This document shows, in pieces, positions 42,050 to 51,258 of a stretch of DNA of 64,000 bases. Numbering within the stretch: the stretch's first letter is position 1; each line of letters starts with the position of its first letter. The stretch lies in contig JAFRLY010000045.1 of NCBI GenBank assembly GCA_017431005.1, forward strand, positions 1-64,000. Reading direction: 5' to 3'. The position numbers and the translations under genes were made by a program. Origin of the DNA: Clostridia bacterium (lineage in GTDB: Bacteria > Bacillota > Clostridia > Christensenellales > Aristaeellaceae). The notes beneath the pieces are model-generated. The model did not search any database, was not told the origin of the DNA, and worked only from the letters and a program-made list of their open reading frames with translations.

Positions 42050-43663
42050 TCAGGGTTCAGGGCAGCTCTGCAGCGCTTTCCGGACACCGCCCGCCTCCAG
42101 CATGATCCGGAAGTTCCGTTCAATCTTGTCCGTCAGCGGCGTCTTTGTCAGGTCAGTGCCGAAAATCACTGCATTTGCAAGGATCGGCCGCAGGTTCTCG
42201 CCCATGCTGTCCGGTTCGCCGAAGCGGATGCCGGCCAGTGCCTGCTGCAGGTTCTCAGCCATGGGATCCGGGGACACCTGCATGGCCTCGCCCTTGTCAT
42301 CCACCGCCAGCAGATACCGCAGCCAGGCGGCAATTGCCAGCGGAATGCCTTCCAGCTCTCCGGCAGTACCCGCTGCCAGCCGGCTCTTGATCGTCTCGCC
42401 GAAACGGATCGGCACCTTCTGGGAGGTATCGCAGGCGATCCGCTGGGGCGTATCAGGCATAAAGGGATTGGGCAGCCGCTGTTCCAGCACCTCCCGCAGG
42501 AAATCCTTCGGGCTCAGGATTCCGGGATCTGTCACGACCGGCAGTCCTTCCGCATAACCGATCCGTTCCACCAGCCGTTTCAGATCCGGATCCTTCATTT
42601 CATCCGCGATCAGCGTATAACCCAGCAGGCATCCGTTTACGGCGAGCGCTGTGTGCAGCGGGTTCAGGCAGGTGGTCACCTTCATACGTTCTGTTTTGTT
42701 GACGGTATCCCGGTCCGTCATGTACACACCGGCTTTTTCCAGCGCCGGACGTCCGTTGGGGAACCGGTCCTCCACAACCAGATACTGGGGAATTTCCGCA
42801 TTGACAAAGGGTGCGATATAGGTATGTTTGGCGGTCTGCACCGGCGCCATGTCCTCGAAGCCCTCTTCCGTCAGCTGGCGGGTAATGGAATCGGCCGGCC
42901 GCGGAGTGATCTTATCAATCATGGACCATGGGAAGGATACCTTCGTTTCATCGCTGATCCAGGCAAGGAAAGCTTCCGGAGCAAAGCCCTTCTTCGTCCA
43001 CCCCTCTGCGATTTCCAGAACGGATCCCCGCAGCTTCTCGCCGTTATGGCTGCAGTTGTCCATGCTCACCAGCGCCATCGGCGCGGCTCCGTTTTCGAAG
43101 CGTTTCAGCATCAGGGCTGTCACGATGCTCATGGCATGCCGGGCATGCGCGGGGCCTTCCTCCAGATCCTGCAGCACCACAGGCATCAGGTCTCCGTGCA
43201 TGTCCCGCAGGGCATATCCTTTCTCCGTAATGGTAAAGGATGCCATCTGCAGTCCGGGCCAGGCAAAGGCCTTTTCCAGTCTGCTCCAGTCCTCCCCGAA
43301 CCGGGGGGAGGCTTTCCACCCGTCCGCGAGGGACGCGATCACTTCCCTGTCGGTGCCTCCGTCCGGCTTCAGGGAAATCATCAGGGTCAGGGAATCGAAA
43401 GGCTTGTAGATCCGGTCGATAATCTCATCGTCAAAGGTTTCTGCTGCGATAATGCCTTTATCCGCCTCTCCGGCATTCAGCAGGCGCTGCTGCAGGCCGG
43501 CAATAAATCCCCGGAAAATGTTGCCCGCGCCGAAGTGAATCCAGACGGGTTCCTTCAGCGTCCGTTCCGCCATCTTTTCCCGGTCATATTCAGGCAGTTT
43601 CACCTGTTTTTCCTTCCAGGCTTCCGTTTTTTTCAGGCCTTCATTGGTCAGTTTCAGTGACAT
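42050..43663 (-). CDS. Mannitol dehydrogenase family protein, probable fructuronate reductase
   Basis: 537 residues from ATG 43663, nine bases after AGGGAGG; the ATG at 43672 sits on the ribosome binding site. The Rossmann start WIHFGAGNIFRGF and the catalytic set KVTTCLNPLHTALAV (Lys, Asn, His of the polyol-specific long-chain dehydrogenases) are clear. The extended length and sequence style fit the UxuB-like group that reduces fructuronate to mannonate. The GH115-like glucuronidase in the window would make glucuronic acid derivatives, but uxuA and uxaC are not here. Confidence 0.82.
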   Translation of the reverse strand: MSLKLTNEGLKKTEAWKEKQVKLPEYDREKMAERTLKEPVWIHFGAGNIFRGFIAGLQQRLLNAGEADKGIIAAETFDDEIIDRIYKPFDSLTLMISLKPDGGTDREVIASLADGWKASPRFGEDWSRLEKAFAWPGLQMASFTITEKGYALRDMHGDLMPVVLQDLEEGPAHARHAMSIVTALMLKRFENGAAPMALVSMDNCSHNGEKLRGSVLEIAEGWTKKGFAPEAFLAWISDETKVSFPWSMIDKITPRPADSITRQLTEEGFEDMAPVQTAKHTYIAPFVNAEIPQYLVVEDRFPNGRPALEKAGVYMTDRDTVNKTERMKVTTCLNPLHTALAVNGCLLGYTLIADEMKDPDLKRLVERIGYAEGLPVVTDPGILSPKDFLREVLEQRLPNPFMPDTPQRIACDTSQKVPIRFGETIKSRLAAGTAGELEGIPLAIAAWLRYLLAVDDKGEAMQVSPDPMAENLQQALAGIRFGEPDSMGENLRPILANAVIFGTDLTKTPLTDKIERNFRIMLEAGGVRKALQSCPEP

Positions 43664-43804
43664 GCTGTTCATCCTCCCTGAATCAGGTCTTTTCCGTATT
43701 TCCGGCAGTGCGGTTCCTCCCGCGTCTGTCCGGTCTCATGTGCCGTTATGTTATTTTACCTTATTCTCTTCTTCTGTGGCAAGTAGGTGCGGGAACATTT
43801 TCCA

Positions 43805-43833
43805 TTGCCAATCCGCATCCGGAAACCTATAAT
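43805..43833 (+). promoter_or_regulatory. Predicted sigma-A promoter for the MATE gene
   Basis: TTGCCA, 17-base spacer, perfect TATAAT, about 28 bases before the ribosome binding site. Confidence 0.8.
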
Positions 43834-43867
43834 ACGGTGGAAGCGTCCCCCCGGAGGTCATGCTGCC

Positions 43868-45223
43868 ATGAAACAATCCTCAACAGTCCGTAACCTGACA
43901 AGAGGCCCCATCGTCCGCCAGCTGGTTCAGTTCTCCGTTCCCCTGATTCTGGGGGATCTGTTTCAGCTTTCCTATAACATGGTTGACACCATCGTCATCG
44001 GGCGGTTTGCGGGCAGTGTCAGTCTGGCGGCAGTCGGAACCTGCGACCAGATCATGACGCTCCTGATCCTGGGGGTTTCCGGCCTCTGTATCGGGGCCTC
44101 TGTTCTCATGGGCCGTTTCTTCGGCGCAGGCCGGAATGACCTGCTCCTTTCCGAACTGAAAACCACCGTATCCCTGGGGCTGATCTTCTCCTTCGTAATC
44201 CTTGTGCTGGGGTTTCCGCTGACCGGTCTTCTGTTCCGCCTGATGGCGGTTCAGCCGGAAGCTCTGCCGGATGCGGCAGTTTACATGCGCGTCATCTTCA
44301 TCGGCCTGCCCTTTACCTGTCTGTATAACATTCATGCGGCCGCCCTGCGCAGTGTCGGCGATTCCGGGACGCCTGTCCGGTATCTGATTCTTTCCACGCT
44401 GCTCAACATGGCGATGGATCTTCTCTTTGTGGCCGGGTTCGGGTGGGGGGTTTTCGGTGCCGGTCTGGCCACTGTTCTGGCGCAGGCGGTCAGTGCGGTT
44501 CTCTGCATCCTGTTTATCCGCCGGCGGGTTGCAGTCCTCCGCTTCTCCTGGCGTGATCTTCGCGTTGATAAGGCGCTTGCCCGGCAGACGCTGTCCTATG
44601 GCGGTATCACAGCGCTCCAGCAATGCGCTCAGCCCATCGGAAACCTGATCATCCAGGGCAGCGTCAATCTCCTGGGCGTTACAGCCGCCGCTGCGTTCAG
44701 CGCCGCCCGGAAAATAGAGGATATCGGTCTTCTGCCCGGCCGCAGTGTCTCCTCAGCCATAACCGCCTTTACCGCCCAGAACACAGGCGCGCAGGAATAC
44801 CGGCGTACAGAGGAGGGGTTCAGGAAAGCCATCCTGCTGGAGGCCGGCTGCGGCTTTCTCGTTTCTGCGGCTGTTCTTTTTCTCAGAGCACCGCTGATGT
44901 CACTCTTCACGGCGGATTCCGCCGTGACAGAGGAAGGGGTCCGTTATTTCAGCATTATCGGATTCTGTTATCTGCTTCCCTGCCTGACCAACGGCTTTCA
45001 GGGCTATTTCCGGGGAACCGGGCGAATGGCGCTTTCCCTTCTGGGAACCCTGACACAGATTTCAGTCCGCGTCATCGTCACCCTCCTGGCCGTTCCGCGT
45101 ATGGGGATTCCGGGTGTCGGCCTGGCTTGTGTCGCCGGATGGTCGGCCATGCTGCTCTGGCAGATTCCCCTGCGCCGCAGTATCAGAAACCGGATGCTCT
45201 CACAGCATCCGGTCAAGGATTAA
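43868..45223 (+). CDS. MATE family efflux transporter
   Basis: 451 residues from ATG 43868; the upstream in-frame sequence contains the promoter. Twelve membrane helices in two six-helix halves: PLILGDLFQLSYNMVDTIVI in helix 1, then IGRFAGSVSLAAVGT, and the second half beginning TLSYGGITALQQCAQPIGNL. It resembles the DinF/NorM-like clostridial group exporting cationic drugs with Na+ or H+. It is convergent with the marR gene, with only 11 bases between the stops. Confidence 0.93.
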   Translation: MKQSSTVRNLTRGPIVRQLVQFSVPLILGDLFQLSYNMVDTIVIGRFAGSVSLAAVGTCDQIMTLLILGVSGLCIGASVLMGRFFGAGRNDLLLSELKTTVSLGLIFSFVILVLGFPLTGLLFRLMAVQPEALPDAAVYMRVIFIGLPFTCLYNIHAAALRSVGDSGTPVRYLILSTLLNMAMDLLFVAGFGWGVFGAGLATVLAQAVSAVLCILFIRRRVAVLRFSWRDLRVDKALARQTLSYGGITALQQCAQPIGNLIIQGSVNLLGVTAAAAFSAARKIEDIGLLPGRSVSSAITAFTAQNTGAQEYRRTEEGFRKAILLEAGCGFLVSAAVLFLRAPLMSLFTADSAVTEEGVRYFSIIGFCYLLPCLTNGFQGYFRGTGRMALSLLGTLTQISVRVIVTLLAVPRMGIPGVGLACVAGWSAMLLWQIPLRRSIRNRMLSQHPVKD

Positions 45224-45234
45224 CGGTTCCGTCT

Positions 45235-45741
45235 TCAGCAACGGATTCTGGCTCCCGGCGGCAGCTTCGGCTTTCTCCCGGGTTCCGGCGCCGGTGCGTC
45301 AATCGCCAGTCTTTCCAGATGCGCGCTCAGCTTTTCGCACAGCTTTGCCATCTGGTTTTTTTCTTCTTCCGTGAAGCAGGCAGTTTTTTTCGCCGCGTCA
45401 GTCTGCTGCGCCTCCGCCATGCCGGTCACCCACCGGTTTCCGCGCTCTGTCAGGGAAATATGCTGCATGCGTTTATCCGTTTCATCCGGTTCCCGTTTCA
45501 GCAGCCCTTTTCCCTCGGCCTGCCCCAGCATCTCGCTGAGCGTGGATGGCCGGACATCGAGAAGCTCACACAGCTCTCTCGACGAAATGCCCGGATTCAT
45601 ATGCACGCAGTGAAGCATGCGCCCCACCGCCGGCGGAAAGGGCCGCTCGCCCAGATCCGGAGGGCAGCGTTTCAGCGCTCTGCTGACCTGCAGCACGGCA
45701 AAAAGTGTTCTCATATCAAGGTTTTCATTCTCTTTCATCAT
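45235..45741 (-). CDS. MarR family transcriptional regulator
   Basis: 168 residues from ATG 45741 (tandem ATG, GGAGGAGG upstream); a longer frame would start inside the promoter. Winged helix: SSRELCELLDVRPSTLSEML as helix-turn-helix and the wing LLKREPDETDKRMQHISLTE. The C-terminus is basic and proline-rich. The gene has its own promoter covered by a perfect dyad, so it represses itself. A possible target is the neighbouring MATE exporter, but that promoter carries no copy of the dyad. Confidence 0.93.
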   Translation of the reverse strand: MMKENENLDMRTLFAVLQVSRALKRCPPDLGERPFPPAVGRMLHCVHMNPGISSRELCELLDVRPSTLSEMLGQAEGKGLLKREPDETDKRMQHISLTERGNRWVTGMAEAQQTDAAKKTACFTEEEKNQMAKLCEKLSAHLERLAIDAPAPEPGRKPKLPPGARIRC

Positions 45742-45788
45742 CGGTTTCCTCCTCCCTTCTGTCCGCAGCGGATCTGCAGAAATAATAA

Positions 45789-45827
45789 TTCGGTTCCGAA
45801 CGTCTTTTATTTTAGTTCGGAACCGAA
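45789..45827 (-). promoter_or_regulatory. MarR operator, perfect 13-base inverted repeat
   Basis: TTCGGTTCCGAAC (45789-45801) and GTTCGGAACCGAA (45815-45827), 13 bases apart. Each half is itself nearly palindromic (TTCGG-CCGAA), so there may be two dimer sites, one between -35 and -10 and one at the transcription start. Confidence 0.85.
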
Positions 45828-45837
45828 ATTTTGTCAA
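45809..45837 (-). promoter_or_regulatory. Sigma-A promoter of the marR gene
   Basis: On the minus strand perfect TTGACA, 17-base spacer filled by one operator arm, then TAAAAT. Confidence 0.85.
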
Positions 45838-45854
45838 CCTGTTTTCAGCTTTTT

Positions 45855-46763
45855 TTATTCATCCCGGATCAGTGTGGCTTCAAATTCTCCCTGCCAGGCT
45901 TCTCCCGGAGCAAGAATGGTCACAAAAGGTTTGTCCTCAAACCGGCCCGTGGCATCCGCCGTGTCCGGCATGCCGTGCCACGGCTCCAGACACACGTAAT
46001 CGGCGTGGGCCCCGGGTTTGCTCCATACAGCCAGGACTTCCATCTTCGGGAAATCGAAGCGGAGACCGTTCCGGGTTCCCCTGCGCACCAGGAGGACGCT
46101 GCGGCTCTTCACATGCGTCAGGACCAGCGCGTCCCGGGTATCGAACCATTCATGCCTGAGCGGAATCCGGCCTTCATCCCGCAGACATTCCAGGGTCTCT
46201 CCGCCGTCAATGTATCCGCCCCCGGGGGCCAGGGCATTCCACCCGTCTTCCTTCTCAGGAAAAAGCAGCTCATAGTCCTCAAACCGGGCATCCGGTTCCA
46301 TCGGGCAGATGAACCCTGGATGTCCGCCCACGCAGAAGGGCATCGGACGGTCTGACAGGTTCTCCACCAGGAAGGCGGTCCGGTAGCCGTTCTCCTTCAG
46401 GGTGTAGGTCACATGAAACGCGAATTCAAAGGGATACAGCGGCCTGCTCTCTTCCGTGGGTGTCAGAACCAGCTCAGCGAAATCCGAACCTTTGCGGACC
46501 AGCCGGAAATCCGGATTCCGGGTAAAACCATGCTTGGGCATGGCATATTTTTCTCCGCCGATGCTGATCACGCCGTCCTTCACTGATCCGCAGACCGGGA
46601 AAAGAACCGGCGCGTGCTGCGCCCAGACCGCGGGATCCGCCTGCCAGAGTCTTTCCCGTCCGTCCGGCGTTTTCCAGGAAGCGATCTGTCCGCCCCGGAG
46701 CTGAATTTCCGCTGTGGCATTTCCGCAGTGCAGAACGATGCGGGTGTTTTCGCTGGATGCCAT
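45855..46763 (-). CDS. Aldose 1-epimerase family protein
   Basis: 302 residues, AAGGAGG upstream. Features of the galactose-mutarotase superfamily: LRGGQIASWKTPDGRERLWQ, catalytic His region VGGHPGFICPM, and the late VCLEPWHGMPDTAD with the general-base Glu. It is closer to the short LacX/YeaD-type epimerases than to classic GalM. It interconverts sugar anomers. It follows polC by 19 bases and is probably the last gene of that transcript. Confidence 0.88.
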   Translation of the reverse strand: MASSENTRIVLHCGNATAEIQLRGGQIASWKTPDGRERLWQADPAVWAQHAPVLFPVCGSVKDGVISIGGEKYAMPKHGFTRNPDFRLVRKGSDFAELVLTPTEESRPLYPFEFAFHVTYTLKENGYRTAFLVENLSDRPMPFCVGGHPGFICPMEPDARFEDYELLFPEKEDGWNALAPGGGYIDGGETLECLRDEGRIPLRHEWFDTRDALVLTHVKSRSVLLVRRGTRNGLRFDFPKMEVLAVWSKPGAHADYVCLEPWHGMPDTADATGRFEDKPFVTILAPGEAWQGEFEATLIRDE

Positions 46764-46782
46764 CTTGTTTCCTCCTTATATC

Positions 46783-49700
46783 TCAGACAAACATACTCAT
46801 CTGGTTGGTTTCCGTCATGCCCTTCAGCGCTCCGTGAGTCCGCAGCAGCTCGATGGTGGCGCTTCCGGCTCTGGCCCGGTTCTGCAGGTCTTCAACACTG
46901 AGGAACGGCCCGTCCTTCCGGGCTTCCACAATCGGAATCGCGGCGCTTTCCCCCAGCCCTGACAGGCTCGTGAAGGGGCAGCGGATATGCCCGTCCTCCA
47001 GCTGGAACCGGCTGACGTCGCTCTTGTAGAGATCCACCGGCAGAAAGTGGATGCCGCGCAGATTCATTTCCAGCACCAGTTCCAGGCAGGTTGCTGTTTC
47101 CTTGTCCTTTGCGCTGGGCTTTTCCATGTCCCGGATGGCCTGCAGCCTCACCCGGCATGTTTCCGGAGGCACCAGCATGGTTGCCGCGTCAAATCCGTCC
47201 CCGCGCACGGTGAAATACGCGCAGTAATATGCCAGCGGTTCATGCAGCTTGAACCATGCCACCCGCAGAGACATGGTCACATAGGCCACCGCGTGTCCTT
47301 TGGGGAACATGTATTTGATCTTCCTGCAGCTGTCCAGGAACCATTCGGGCACATCCGCCTCATGCATGGCCTGCTCCATCTCCGGCTTCAGGCCCTTGCC
47401 CTTGCGGACGCTTTCCATGGTTGTGAAGGCCAGCTTCGGCTTGACGCCCTTGTCGATCAGATAGTTCATGATATCGTCACGGCAGCAGACGCATTCACTC
47501 AGGGTGGCTGTCTTGCTGGCGATGATTTCCTGTGCGTTCCCCAGCCACACGTCCGTCCCATGGGACAGTCCGGAAATCCGCAGCAGCTCCTCCATGGTTT
47601 TGGGCTTTGTTTCCTCCAGCATGCCCCGGACAAAGGAGGTCCCGAATTCGGGAACCCCGTAGGTGCCGGTATTGCAGAGGATATCCTCCTCCTTCAGTCC
47701 CAGGGCCGCAGGTGAAGTAAACAGGCTGCGCACGCCGGGATCGTCCAGGGGAACCTGCTGGAAATTGATGCCCGTCAGCTTTTCCAGCTCGTGCATCATC
47801 GTCGGGTCGTCATGTCCGAGGCAGTCCAGCTTCACCAGAATGTCATGCATCGAGTTGAAGTCAAAATGCGTTGTTGTAAAATCACTTTCCAGATCGTCCG
47901 CCGGATGCTGCACCGCGGTGAAATCATAGATTTCATATTCCAGCGGAACGACGACCATGCCGCCGGGATGCTGGCCCGTCGTACGTTTCACGCCGGTGCA
48001 TTCCAGTGCCAGCCTGTCCTTCTCTGCATTCCCGGCCTGGATGCCCCGCTCCTCCAGGTACTTGGAAGCATAGCCGAAGGCAGTTTTATCCGCCAGGCCG
48101 GAGATCGTTCCTGCCCGGAACACATGATCGTGTCCGAACAGCTCCTCCACATAATGGTGGGCCTTGTTCTGGTATTCTCCGGAGAAATTCAGGTCGATAT
48201 CCGGCACCTTGTCGCCCTCGAACCCCAGAAAAACCTCAAAGGGAATATCAAAGCCGTCCTTGGTCAGCCGCTGCCCGCAGACGGGACAGTTCCGGTCCGG
48301 CAGGTCGACTCCCACATGATACCGGTTCTTGTCCACGTCGAAATAGCCCTTGTGGCAGTGCGTGCAGCGGTAATGCGGCGGCAGCGCGTTCACTTCGGTG
48401 ATGCCGCACATTCTGGCCACCAGGCTGGATCCGACACTGCCCCGGCTGCCGACCAGATAACCGTCGCGGAGAGAACGGGAAACCAGCTTCTGCGCGATGG
48501 AATACAGCGTGCAGTAGCCATATCCGACAATGGACTTGAGCTCTTTCTTCAGTCTGTCTTCCACAATGGTCGGCAGCGGGTTGCCGTACATTTCCTCCGC
48601 CGTGGACCAGGTCATGGACTGAATGGTATCCTCCGCGTCGTCCCAGAAGGGCTGGAACGTATCCTCCCCCTTGGGATGCACGGGGAACAGCCGGATGTTC
48701 TCCACCTGCTCCGCAATCTTCCGCGGATTGGTTATCACAACCTCCCGGGCTTTTTCCTCTCCCAGGTACGCAAACTCCTCCAGCATTTCATCCGTGGTTT
48801 TGAAATACAGCGGCGGCTGGTTGTCTGCGTCGTTGTATCCCATGCCTGCCTGAATGATCGCCCGGCCCACAGCGTCCTTGGGGTCCAGAAAATGGACGTC
48901 GCCCGTAGCCACGACAGGTTTCCCGAGCTCGTCCCCCAGGGCTACAATCCTGCGGTTCAGCTCCCGCAGTCCCTCCTCATCCGGCACCTGCCCTTCGCGC
49001 ATCAGGAACGCGTTGTTGCCGATCGGCTGAATCTCCAGATAGTCGTAAAAGGAAGCGATTTCCTTCAGCCGCTCAGGCTCCTCACCGGCCAGTACTGCCC
49101 GGAACAGCTCGCCCGCCTCGCAGGCGCTGCCCAGAATCAGGCCTTCCCGGTATTGCTGAATAATCTCCCGGGGCATGTGCGGAACCCTCCGGAAATATTC
49201 CAGATGGCTGATGGAAACCAGCCGGTTCAGGTTGACCAGCCCGGTCCGGTTTTTTGCCAGCAGAATGATATGCCAGCTTTCTCCCACAGCTCCGCCCCGA
49301 AGTCCGGCGTTCAGCTCCTGCAGGCTGGTCAGCGCCGGCAGCCTTTCCCGGGTATCCTGGAACATGCGCAGCAGGCAGTAAGCCGTAGCCGTGGCGTCAT
49401 GCACCGCGCGGTGAGCATTTTTCAGGCTGACTCCCAGCCGCTTGCACAGGGCTTTCAGCCGGAAGGATTTCAGCTCCGGATACAATTTCCGCGCGTAGCT
49501 CAGCGTGTCCAGCACGGGCCCGCGGAAGCTGCGCCCGATCCGTTTCAGCTCAGCCTTCAGCAGGCTGACGTCGAAGGAGGCGTTATGCGCGGCCAGCGGC
49601 AGATCACCGATAAAATCCATCAGCTTCGGCAGCATCTCCGCAGCCTTCGGCATATCCTTCAGGTCCGCGTCTGTAATACCTGTCAGTTCCGTGATTTCCG

Positions 49701-51252
49701 GTCTCAGGGTTTCTTCCGGATCAATGAGTTCAGAGAAGGTTTCCGTAATCTGTCCCTTCTCCATCTTCACCGCGCCGATCTCGATGATTCTGGCTGTGGA
49801 TGTGTTCAGGCCTGTGCTTTCAAAGTCAAGCACTACCACCGGTCCGTCGTATTCCCGGCTGTCCGCGTCGGATACGATATCCTTCTCCTCCACCAGATAC
49901 CCTTCACATCCGGGAATCAGCTTAATCTTTCCTTTAGCCGCGCGGAATGCCGCAGGGAAAGACTGCAGCACGCCGTGGTCTGTTATGGCGACTGCCGTAT
50001 GTCCCCATTTGACCGCTCTGGCAATCAGATCCTCCGCAGGGGTCAGCGCGTCCATGGTGGACATGTTGGTGTGCATATGGAGCTCGACCCGTTTTTCTTC
50101 GGAAGTGTCCAGGCGTTCCTCCTTTTCCGTTTCCGCCATGTCCCGGACCGAGATGGACAGCTCCCTCGCGAAATTGTCGTACAGGCATTCTCCGCGCAGT
50201 CTGACGGTCATGCCGTTCTTCAGCCGGCTGACCTTGTCTGCCACCGCCTTCCGTTCCTCATCGGTGATGGGCGGCATCTCTCCCGCTTCGTTCTTGCGGG
50301 CGAACCGGTTGCGGTAACGGAAAAAGATTTTGCAGAGAATGGAGCTTGTATAATCTGTTACGGCGAAGGAAACCAGCAGCATTTCCCCGCCCTTCAGTTC
50401 CTTCTCCTCCAGGTTGAAGATTTCGCCCTGAACCACCACAAGACCGCTTTCGCTGGTCAGCGTCTTGATCTCCACAGGATGCTCACTGACAGCTCTGCCC
50501 ATAATCGGCTTGCCCACCGTGGCGGCTTCCTGCGGAGCCGGCTCCTGAGGTCTGGGCTTCCGTGCGGTTCTCTTTTCTCCGGTCTCCGGATGTTTTTTCC
50601 CGGGCGCAGCCTTGCTGTCCGTGCCGGTTCCTTCGCCGGCTCCGTATCGCTCCGCCATTTCCTGACGGGATACGGTCAGGATTTCCTCCGCTCGTTCCGC
50701 CTGCAGGCGGCGCATTCTTTCCTCCCGGTCGCCGCTGACGGTCAGTTCAACACGCACCGCTGCGTCAAAGATTTCCTTTATCGCCATGGCCAGTCTGGGG
50801 CCGACGTTCTGCCGGCTCATAAACTGATGGCTGATTTCGTCCGGAAGAACCAGCGTCAGCAGTGCTTCAGCGCCTTCGCGGGCCGGGTCCGGCGTTCCCT
50901 TCAGCTGGTTCTTCTCAATCTGCCAGTCAATCCGGTTCAGCCATCCTCTGGCTGCCGGGTAATTCCGGCGCAGAAAATCAACCAGCACCTGCCGGTAGGG
51001 AGCCGGATTCTCCAGAAAGCGGTCCCGCAGGGAAGGGGAAATAATCCGGACCGCCAGTGGGCGTCCGGGAAAGACCTCGCGGAGAATCCGTTCCAGCTTC
51101 AGGAATTCCTTTTCCCCTGCCAGTACCGTGCTTTCAAAAGTGATATAGGTTTTTCGAAGAGATTTGACATAGGTGATCCGGGGCGCCGAAAGCGCACCGG
51201 CAAGCGCCGGAATATCCCGGCCAATCCTTGCCAGCAAATCTTCGTAGCTCAT
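46783..51252 (-). CDS. polC: DNA polymerase III alpha subunit, PolC type
   Basis: 1489 residues, slightly longer than the usual 1430-1450. Order: N-terminal domain with a variable linker (about 195-250); OB fold; PHP domain (ELHMHTNMSTMDALTP) with the 3'-5' exonuclease inserted in it (VVLDFESTGLNTSTARIIEI, AAHNASFDVSLLKAELKR, HRAVHDATATAY); then the polymerase core with GSRGSVGSSLVARM, the four-Cys zinc motif CTHCHKGYF with CPVCGQRL, and the metal site VPDIDLNFSG. PolC is the main replicative polymerase of the Bacillota, used with DnaE. It starts six bases after ispG. Confidence 0.98.
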   Translation of the reverse strand: MSYEDLLARIGRDIPALAGALSAPRITYVKSLRKTYITFESTVLAGEKEFLKLERILREVFPGRPLAVRIISPSLRDRFLENPAPYRQVLVDFLRRNYPAARGWLNRIDWQIEKNQLKGTPDPAREGAEALLTLVLPDEISHQFMSRQNVGPRLAMAIKEIFDAAVRVELTVSGDREERMRRLQAERAEEILTVSRQEMAERYGAGEGTGTDSKAAPGKKHPETGEKRTARKPRPQEPAPQEAATVGKPIMGRAVSEHPVEIKTLTSESGLVVVQGEIFNLEEKELKGGEMLLVSFAVTDYTSSILCKIFFRYRNRFARKNEAGEMPPITDEERKAVADKVSRLKNGMTVRLRGECLYDNFARELSISVRDMAETEKEERLDTSEEKRVELHMHTNMSTMDALTPAEDLIARAVKWGHTAVAITDHGVLQSFPAAFRAAKGKIKLIPGCEGYLVEEKDIVSDADSREYDGPVVVLDFESTGLNTSTARIIEIGAVKMEKGQITETFSELIDPEETLRPEITELTGITDADLKDMPKAAEMLPKLMDFIGDLPLAAHNASFDVSLLKAELKRIGRSFRGPVLDTLSYARKLYPELKSFRLKALCKRLGVSLKNAHRAVHDATATAYCLLRMFQDTRERLPALTSLQELNAGLRGGAVGESWHIILLAKNRTGLVNLNRLVSISHLEYFRRVPHMPREIIQQYREGLILGSACEAGELFRAVLAGEEPERLKEIASFYDYLEIQPIGNNAFLMREGQVPDEEGLRELNRRIVALGDELGKPVVATGDVHFLDPKDAVGRAIIQAGMGYNDADNQPPLYFKTTDEMLEEFAYLGEEKAREVVITNPRKIAEQVENIRLFPVHPKGEDTFQPFWDDAEDTIQSMTWSTAEEMYGNPLPTIVEDRLKKELKSIVGYGYCTLYSIAQKLVSRSLRDGYLVGSRGSVGSSLVARMCGITEVNALPPHYRCTHCHKGYFDVDKNRYHVGVDLPDRNCPVCGQRLTKDGFDIPFEVFLGFEGDKVPDIDLNFSGEYQNKAHHYVEELFGHDHVFRAGTISGLADKTAFGYASKYLEERGIQAGNAEKDRLALECTGVKRTTGQHPGGMVVVPLEYEIYDFTAVQHPADDLESDFTTTHFDFNSMHDILVKLDCLGHDDPTMMHELEKLTGINFQQVPLDDPGVRSLFTSPAALGLKEEDILCNTGTYGVPEFGTSFVRGMLEETKPKTMEELLRISGLSHGTDVWLGNAQEIIASKTATLSECVCCRDDIMNYLIDKGVKPKLAFTTMESVRKGKGLKPEMEQAMHEADVPEWFLDSCRKIKYMFPKGHAVAYVTMSLRVAWFKLHEPLAYYCAYFTVRGDGFDAATMLVPPETCRVRLQAIRDMEKPSAKDKETATCLELVLEMNLRGIHFLPVDLYKSDVSRFQLEDGHIRCPFTSLSGLGESAAIPIVEARKDGPFLSVEDLQNRARAGSATIELLRTHGALKGMTETNQMSMFV

Positions 51253-51258
51253 AATGTT

